Positions 7,335 through 11,259 of a stretch of DNA of 11,259 bases are shown one piece after another; within the stretch, counting starts at the first letter, position 1; every line of letters begins with the position of its first letter. The position numbers and the translations under genes are program-made. Origin of the DNA: Actinomycetes bacterium (GTDB lineage Bacteria; Actinomycetota; Actinomycetes; S36-B12); the NCBI GenBank assembly GCA_030425745.1, contig JAUHZW010000053.1, positions 1 through 11,259 on the forward strand, written 5' to 3'. The notes under the pieces were generated by a model that searched no databases, was not told the DNA's origin, and saw only the letters and a list, made by a program, of their open reading frames with translations.

Positions 7335-9236
7335 ATGTCCATGGACAACGCCTGGATGACCTACCGGTCGATGACACGCGACCGCAGCGTCACCCAACAG
7401 CGCGTCGATCGTGCGCTCGTCCGGCGCATCCTCGGGTATGCCCGGCCCTACCGGCGCATCATCGTCCTGTTCCTGCTGACCCTCGTCGCCGTGTCACTGC
7501 TCAGCGTCGCGCAGCCGCTGCTGGTGCCACGCCTCGTGGACGACGGCATCTCCCAGGGCGATGCGCGTGTCGTCACCGTCACGGCCCTCACCATGGCCGG
7601 GCTGGCGGTCCTCGATGCAGCGCTCGGCCTGGTGAGTCGGTGGTACTCCTCCCGGATCGGCGAGGGCCTGATCTTCGACCTTCGGACGGAGGTCTACGAC
7701 CATGTCCAGCGTCAGTCCGTCGCCTTCTTCACCCGGGCCCAGACCGGCGCCCTCATCTCCCGCCTCAACAGTGACGTGATCGGAGCCCAGCAGGCGTTCA
7801 CCTCGACTCTGGGCGGGGTGCTCGGCAACCTCATCTCCGCGACCATCGTTCTCGTGGCGATGTTCACCCTGTCGTGGCAGGTCACCATCGCCGCCCTCGT
7901 GCTGGTGCCGGTGTTCCTCATCCCGGCGCGCTGGATGGGTCGTCGGCTCCAGGAGCTGACCCGGGAGCAGATGCGCCTGAACGCCGACATGAGCACCCAG
8001 ATGACCGAGCGTTTCAATGTGGCCGGTGCCCTGCTGGTCAAGCTGTTCGGACGACCGGAGGAGGAGAACCGGGCCTTCGGCTCCCGTGCGTCCCGCGTCC
8101 GCGACATCGGCGTGCGGATGGCGATGGCCAACCGCTGGTTCTTCACCGGCCTCGCGCTCATCGCATCCGTGGCGACCGCAGTCGTCTACGGTCTCGGCGG
8201 CAACCTGGTCATCAGTGGCGTCCTGACCATCGGCACCCTTCTCGCGTTGGTCGGGCTCCTCGCGCAGCTCTACGGCCCGCTGACGGCCCTGTCCAATGTC
8301 CGGGTCGATGTCATGACCGCCCTCGTGAGCTTCGAGCGGGTCTTCGAGGTTCTCGACCTCGCGCCACTGGTGCAGGAGTCTCCGGACGCCAGAGCGCTGC
8401 CGGCCGGGCCACTCTCCGTGCGTTTCCAGAATGTGTCGTTCCGCTATCCGCGGCCCGAAGAGGTGTCCCTCGCCTCCCTTGAGTCGGTGGCACGCGACCT
8501 GCCGTCCCTGGAGTCCGGTGACGTGCTGAGCGACCTCTCCTTCGAGGTCGCCCCGGGCACCCTCACCGCCCTCGTCGGAGCGTCCGGAGCCGGCAAGACG
8601 ACGATCACCGGCCTGGTCTCGCGGCTCTATGACCCGACCGAGGGCCGAGTGCTGCTCGGCGGGATGGACATCCGGGAGGCGACCTTCTCCTCGCTGCGCG
8701 ACACCGTGGGAGTGGTGTCCCAGGACGCGCACCTCTTCCACGACACCATTCGGGCCAACCTGCTGTACGCCCGCCCTGACGCGACCGAGCAGGAGCTCCT
8801 CGATGCCTGCACCTCCGCCCACATCGCCGGCCTGATCGAACGACTGCCCGATGGCCTCGACACGATCGTGGGCGATCGCGGCCATCGCCTCTCGGGCGGG
8901 GAGAAGCAGCGCATCGCCCTCGCCCGTCTGCTGCTGAAGGCACCCCGGGTGGTCGTGCTCGACGAGGCCACAGCACACCTCGACAGTGAGAGCGAGGCCG
9001 CCGTGCAGCGGGCCCTGGACGAGGCGCTGGAGGGGCGCACATCCCTGGTGATCGCCCATCGGCTGAGCACCATCCGCCGGGCCGACCAGATCCTGGTCAT
9101 CGAGCATGGCCGCTTGGTCGAACGGGGTACACACGATGACCTGCTGGCCCGCGACGGCGCCTACGCGCAGCTCCACCGCACGCAGTTCGCCACCTCAGAC
9201 GCCTCGGGTGATGCCTCCGTCGACCCGCAGCAGTGA
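7335..9236 (+). CDS. ABC exporter half-transporter (fused TMD-NBD, MDR/MsbA type)
   Basis: This 633-aa protein has an N-terminal six-helix exporter domain and a C-terminal ATPase. The likely membrane helices are about 42-64, 79-102, 158-180, 183-200, 268-288 and 291-313. The ATPase has Walker A GASGAGKT (415-422), signature LSGGE (519-523), Walker B VVVLDEA (539-545) and H-loop His575. One copy of each domain means it works as a homodimer or with another half-transporter elsewhere. The substrate is unknown; lipids, drugs and peptides are all possible for this type. An acidic, Ser/Leu-rich insertion (about 373-396) sits near the start of the ATPase domain. The ATG at 7335 follows the crotonase stop by 1 bp; another ATG at 7341 is equally possible, and neither has a strong Shine-Dalgarno. 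The last 14 codons overlap the convergent SDR gene. Confidence 0.93.
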   Translation: MSMDNAWMTYRSMTRDRSVTQQRVDRALVRRILGYARPYRRIIVLFLLTLVAVSLLSVAQPLLVPRLVDDGISQGDARVVTVTALTMAGLAVLDAALGLVSRWYSSRIGEGLIFDLRTEVYDHVQRQSVAFFTRAQTGALISRLNSDVIGAQQAFTSTLGGVLGNLISATIVLVAMFTLSWQVTIAALVLVPVFLIPARWMGRRLQELTREQMRLNADMSTQMTERFNVAGALLVKLFGRPEEENRAFGSRASRVRDIGVRMAMANRWFFTGLALIASVATAVVYGLGGNLVISGVLTIGTLLALVGLLAQLYGPLTALSNVRVDVMTALVSFERVFEVLDLAPLVQESPDARALPAGPLSVRFQNVSFRYPRPEEVSLASLESVARDLPSLESGDVLSDLSFEVAPGTLTALVGASGAGKTTITGLVSRLYDPTEGRVLLGGMDIREATFSSLRDTVGVVSQDAHLFHDTIRANLLYARPDATEQELLDACTSAHIAGLIERLPDGLDTIVGDRGHRLSGGEKQRIALARLLLKAPRVVVLDEATAHLDSESEAAVQRALDEALEGRTSLVIAHRLSTIRRADQILVIEHGRLVERGTHDDLLARDGAYAQLHRTQFATSDASGDASVDPQQ

Positions 9237-9962
9237 TCCGGTGACGTAGCTCGCGGCAGGGCTGAGCACGAAGGCGGCCACTCGGCCGAACTCCGCAGGC
9301 GATCCGTAGCGACGCAGCGGGATGCGAGCACTGGCCGCCGCCTGGGCGGCCTGCGCGTCTCCGCTCGCCGCATCAAGGGCCGCCAGGCGATCCGTCGCGA
9401 TCCGCCCGGGCAGCAGCCCGTTGACGCGCATGCCCTCCGGGCCGACCTCGTCGGCGAGATCCTTGACCAACATCCCCAGGCCGGGACGAAGGCCGTTGCT
9501 TGTGGTCAGGCCGGGGAACACCTCGACGGCAGAGGTCGAGAGCACGAGCGCCAGCGAGCCATCGGTGACGCCCCCCGCCCGGATGCCGGCCACCACCTCT
9601 CGAGCCAGGCGGATGGTGCCGAGCATCACCGACTCGAATGCTGCCCGCCATTGAGCGTCCGAGGTGGTGAGCACGGTGCCCGGCGGAGGCCCGCCCACGC
9701 TCCCGAGGCAACCGTCGAGGCGTCCGAACTCATCGAGAGCGCGGGTCACAGCCGCACTGGCGATGTCCGGATCCGACAGATCACCGGACATCGCGCGGGC
9801 GCTGCTGCCCAGGCCTGCCGCCGCGGCCTCGACCTGATCAGCCCGGCGTGCCAGGAGGAGCACCCGGGCGCCCTCGCCGACCAGCGCCTGCGCCGTGGCG
9901 TGACCCAGGCCCGTGCTGCCGCCCGAGACGATGAAGGCTCGCCCCGTCAATTGGAGATCCAC
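9195..9962 (-). CDS. SDR-family oxidoreductase with degenerate YxxxK motif
   Basis: This 255-aa protein has the classical short-chain dehydrogenase fold and length. The nucleotide-binding turn is SGGSTGLG (13-20), and GDLSD (60-64) is the usual adenine-contact region. SVGGPPPG (88-95) replaces NNAG. The C-terminus (TGSLLRVDGG) is typical. A candidate catalytic Ser142 is present, but Tyr-x-x-x-Lys is replaced by Ser155-Asn-Gly-Leu-Arg159 (codons 9498-9500 and 9486-9488). From memory, this SNxLR form with PGRIATDR defines an SDR subfamily often labelled 3-oxoacyl-ACP reductase, so such labels should be treated with care. The GTG start (9960-9962) lies inside the SURF1 3' end, with AGGGGA several bases upstream. 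It is the last gene of the minus-strand unit. Confidence 0.9.
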   Translation of the reverse strand: MDLQLTGRAFIVSGGSTGLGHATAQALVGEGARVLLLARRADQVEAAAAGLGSSARAMSGDLSDPDIASAAVTRALDEFGRLDGCLGSVGGPPPGTVLTTSDAQWRAAFESVMLGTIRLAREVVAGIRAGGVTDGSLALVLSTSAVEVFPGLTTSNGLRPGLGMLVKDLADEVGPEGMRVNGLLPGRIATDRLAALDAASGDAQAAQAAASARIPLRRYGSPAEFGRVAAFVLSPAASYVTGSLLRVDGGITRGV

Positions 9963-10702
9963 TGCTCAGTCCCCTCTGTCGAACGTGCCTGAGCGTCCTC
10001 TCTCGCCTCACGGCGAAGGAAGAAGAACCAGCCGCCGATCGCGACAGCAGCGAAGAGCAGCCACTGGACGGCGTAGGAGATGTTCCGCGATTCGTCCACC
10101 TCTGGCAGGGGGAGCGGGCGCACCTCCTGTTGCGATGGGGTGCTGGAAGCCAGTTGCAGGTAACCGTTCTCGGCGGCGCCGATCACGGGCAGCAGGGCTG
10201 GTGACGGTGCCGCCACCTGACCTGCCGGCAGTCCGTCGTTGCGACGGGGATCGGCTGACTCGAAGGGCAGGAGGTATCCGGTCACCTCGACGGCGCCCGC
10301 CGGCGGGGGTGCCACGGTGGGCGTGCTCAACGCATCGGCGCCGACGGGTACCCATCCTCGGTTGACCCACACCGTGTTCGTTTCGGTCTGCAGCGGTGTG
10401 AGCACCCAGAATCCGTTGCGGGCCTCCAGAGGACGTTTGCGCACGAGCACCTCGCTCGTGACGTCGTACGTGCCGACCGCGCGCGTGGGAGTCCACCCCC
10501 ACTGATCGGGGATCGTCTGGAGAGCCTCGGCGAGAGGCACCGGGTCAGCCGAGATCGCAGTCTGGAGTGACTGTCGTTCCGCTCGGCGGTCCTCGGCGCG
10601 ACTCCACTGCCAGGCGCTCAGCAGCCCGAAGGCGACGATGACGACGATGACCAGCACGGTGAAGCCGAGCCAGCGCCGGGTTCGCAGCAGGGGCCAGATC
10701 AC
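9947..10702 (-). CDS. SURF1-family cytochrome oxidase assembly protein
   Basis: This 251-aa membrane protein has the SURF1 layout: a short basic N-terminus, TM helix 1 (about 12-31), a large external domain and TM helix 2 (about 210-229) with a charged tail. SURF1 proteins help insert haem a into subunit I of haem-copper oxidases. Family motifs are WQWSRAEDR after TM1 (31-39), NGFWVLTPL (96-104), VWVNRGWVP (111-119) and SYAVQW at the start of TM2 (209-214). The position three residues before that Tyr is His in many SURF1 proteins and a haem ligand in Paracoccus; here it is Asn207. The GTG start (10700-10702) is 9 bp after the DUF3099 stop, with a weak Shine-Dalgarno, so coupling is likely. 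The 3' end overlaps the SDR gene by 16 bp. Confidence 0.92.
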   Translation of the reverse strand: MIWPLLRTRRWLGFTVLVIVVIVAFGLLSAWQWSRAEDRRAERQSLQTAISADPVPLAEALQTIPDQWGWTPTRAVGTYDVTSEVLVRKRPLEARNGFWVLTPLQTETNTVWVNRGWVPVGADALSTPTVAPPPAGAVEVTGYLLPFESADPRRNDGLPAGQVAAPSPALLPVIGAAENGYLQLASSTPSQQEVRPLPLPEVDESRNISYAVQWLLFAAVAIGGWFFFLRREAREDAQARSTEGTEQWISN

Positions 10703-10711
10703 CTCAGCAGC

Positions 10712-11071
10712 CTACGTCCCGGGGTAGCGGTGATCCTCCCGCTGGTCCGAGGCCCGTGCTGCCTCGGTGGGCAGTTCGAAGGAGGCGGCGGGCAGAGCAC
10801 GGTGGCCGTGGGTCTCCACGCCGCCCACATCGCCGGGCTCGTCGTTCTCCCGCCCGGCGTTGGCGATGACCACGGCCAGGTACGGCAGCACGATGGCCGC
10901 CACGATGAACATCGCCCGCGGCCATCCGGGGATGAGGATGGCCCCCACGACGCACAGGGTCCGGATGATCATGGAGGTCAGGTACTTGCGCTGACGACTC
11001 ACCTGCTCGACGCTCAGCCCACGCTGTGCCTCGGTGATCGTGAAGACCTCCGGAGGATCGCCCTTCGCCAT
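10712..11071 (-). CDS. DUF3099 family two-TM membrane protein
   Basis: This is a 119-aa small membrane protein of unknown function that matches the actinobacterial DUF3099 family. The conserved N-terminal part reads VFTITEAQ (9-16), then GLSVEQVSRQRKYL (18-31). Two hydrophobic helices (about 33-49 and 53-71) are split by a Pro-Gly-Trp-Pro-Arg turn, so both ends probably face the cytosol. A polar, acidic tail of about 48 residues follows. The ATG at 11069-11071 (MAKGDPPEV) is chosen because family similarity begins just after it and a -10-like element lies directly upstream. The frame stays open to 11173, but those 34 extra residues look random and would overlap the divergent gene's start. It is the first gene of the DUF3099-SURF1-SDR unit, so a link to respiration or the envelope is only a guess. 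Confidence 0.88.
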   Translation of the reverse strand: MAKGDPPEVFTITEAQRGLSVEQVSRQRKYLTSMIIRTLCVVGAILIPGWPRAMFIVAAIVLPYLAVVIANAGRENDEPGDVGGVETHGHRALPAASFELPTEAARASDQREDHRYPGT

Positions 11072-11083
11072 GGAAACACGGTA
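11072..11083 (-). promoter_or_regulatory. Putative leaderless promoter (-10 TACCGT) for the DUF3099-SURF1-SDR unit
   Basis: On the minus strand, TACCGT (11083 down to 11078) fits TANNNT and is followed by GTTTCC and then the ATG at 11071. The start codon lies exactly where transcription should begin, 7 bases after the hexamer. No Shine-Dalgarno is present between them. No good -35 is visible. Confidence 0.5.
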
Positions 11084-11114
11084 GGACAAGATGGTCCCGT
11101 GCGCTCGGCCGGAC

Positions 11115-11144
11115 CCGGTCGCGCGAGGTGGCGTGGTCGACCGG
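11115..11144. repeat. Short inverted repeat in the divergent intergenic region
   Basis: CCGGTCG (11115-11121) is repeated in inverted form as CGACCGG (11138-11144) with a 16-base gap. The right arm overlaps an 8-base palindrome GGTCGACC (11135-11142). It lies between the DUF3099 promoter and the dodecin start, where a regulator site or a 5'-UTR hairpin could sit. In such GC-rich DNA a 7-bp repeat may also occur by chance. Confidence 0.3.
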
Positions 11145-11171
11145 CCCGCCCGTGAGAGGAAGGGCTCAGAC

Positions 11172-11259
11172 ATGGCCGACAGGACCTACGCACTCACGGA
11201 GATCGTCGGGACATCGCCCGACGGGGTGGATCAGGCCATCCGCAACGGGGTCACGCGGG
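11172..11259 (+). CDS. Dodecin-like flavin-binding protein (3'-truncated by window edge)
   Basis: Only the first 29 codons are visible. The ATG at 11172 follows a strong Shine-Dalgarno, GAGGAAGG at 11156-11163, with 8 bases of spacing. The sequence TYALTEIVGTSPDGVDQAIRN matches the first strand and helix of dodecins, small proteins of about 65-75 residues. Dodecins form hollow dodecamers that store or buffer flavins or CoA in the cytosol. The flavin-stacking Trp expected near the middle of the protein lies beyond the window, so binding ability cannot be judged. The gene is divergent from DUF3099 across a 100-bp gap. Confidence 0.85.
   Translation, partial: MADRTYALTEIVGTSPDGVDQAIRNGVTR

Noticed and set aside
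7494..9176. Long minus-strand open frame (560 codons) opposite the ABC exporter
   Set aside because: The His/Gly/Glu/Asp-rich composition is typical of an antisense shadow, and the exporter gene explains the region fully.
11087..11092. CAAGAT as a -10 element for the dodecin gene
   Set aside because: It is a poor match to TANNNT with no -35 partner; nothing better was found, so the dodecin promoter is left uncalled.
11072..11173. Longer DUF3099 start at 11173
   Set aside because: The added 34 residues do not look like the family, would cover the whole divergent promoter region and would overlap the dodecin start codon.
1..11259. Mobile elements, CRISPR, tRNA or rRNA genes, riboswitches
   Set aside because: I saw no transposase or integrase, no regularly spaced repeats, no tRNA-like cloverleaf and no composition shift. 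Coding density leaves only gaps of 69 and 100 bp.

Overview
The window is a compact, high-GC (roughly two-thirds G+C by eye) chromosomal stretch with strong third-position G/C bias, GTG starts and many stop/start overlaps. Gene content and protein sequences point to an aerobic actinobacterium. The order SufB-SufD-Rieske-SufC-SufS-SufU-SufT, followed by an ABC-F protein and a crotonase, is an actinobacterial arrangement. A Micrococcales-type organism is my best guess, but no rRNA or other marker is present to prove it.

Positions 1-4865 (+ strand) hold the SUF iron-sulfur assembly operon, entered inside sufB. SufB and SufD form the scaffold with the ATPase SufC. SufS (cysteine desulfurase) hands persulfide sulfur to the zinc protein SufU. 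SufT (MIP18/DUF59 family) probably helps cluster maturation or delivery. A small Rieske ferredoxin-like protein lies between sufD and sufC. Five of the six junctions overlap by 4 bp (GTGA or ATGA) and the sixth has a 1-bp gap, so translation is probably coupled throughout.

Positions 4866-4934 are a short spacer with several small overlapping inverted repeats and, at its end, a -10-like TAGACT directly before an ATG with no Shine-Dalgarno. This is a good candidate for a leaderless promoter. It would drive a second + strand unit (4935-9236): an ABC-F ATPase, a crotonase-fold protein missing one of the two classical glutamates, and a six-TM ABC exporter half-transporter.

Positions 9195-11071 (- strand) hold an SDR oxidoreductase whose YxxxK motif is replaced, a SURF1-family membrane protein (cytochrome oxidase assembly) and a two-TM DUF3099 protein. 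Transcription order is DUF3099, SURF1, SDR. The DUF3099 gene also looks leaderless. The SDR and exporter genes converge and overlap by 42 bp at their 3' ends.

Positions 11072-11171 form a divergent intergenic region. A dodecin-like gene starts at 11172 on the + strand and runs off the window.

No tRNA, rRNA, CRISPR array, insertion sequence or phage gene was seen. The region is mostly core genome. The points most worth a second look are the two leaderless promoters, the hairpin cluster, the altered active sites of the crotonase, SDR and SURF1 proteins, and the linkage of Fe-S assembly to an ABC-F/exporter unit. I did not find convincing evidence of a wholly new system.
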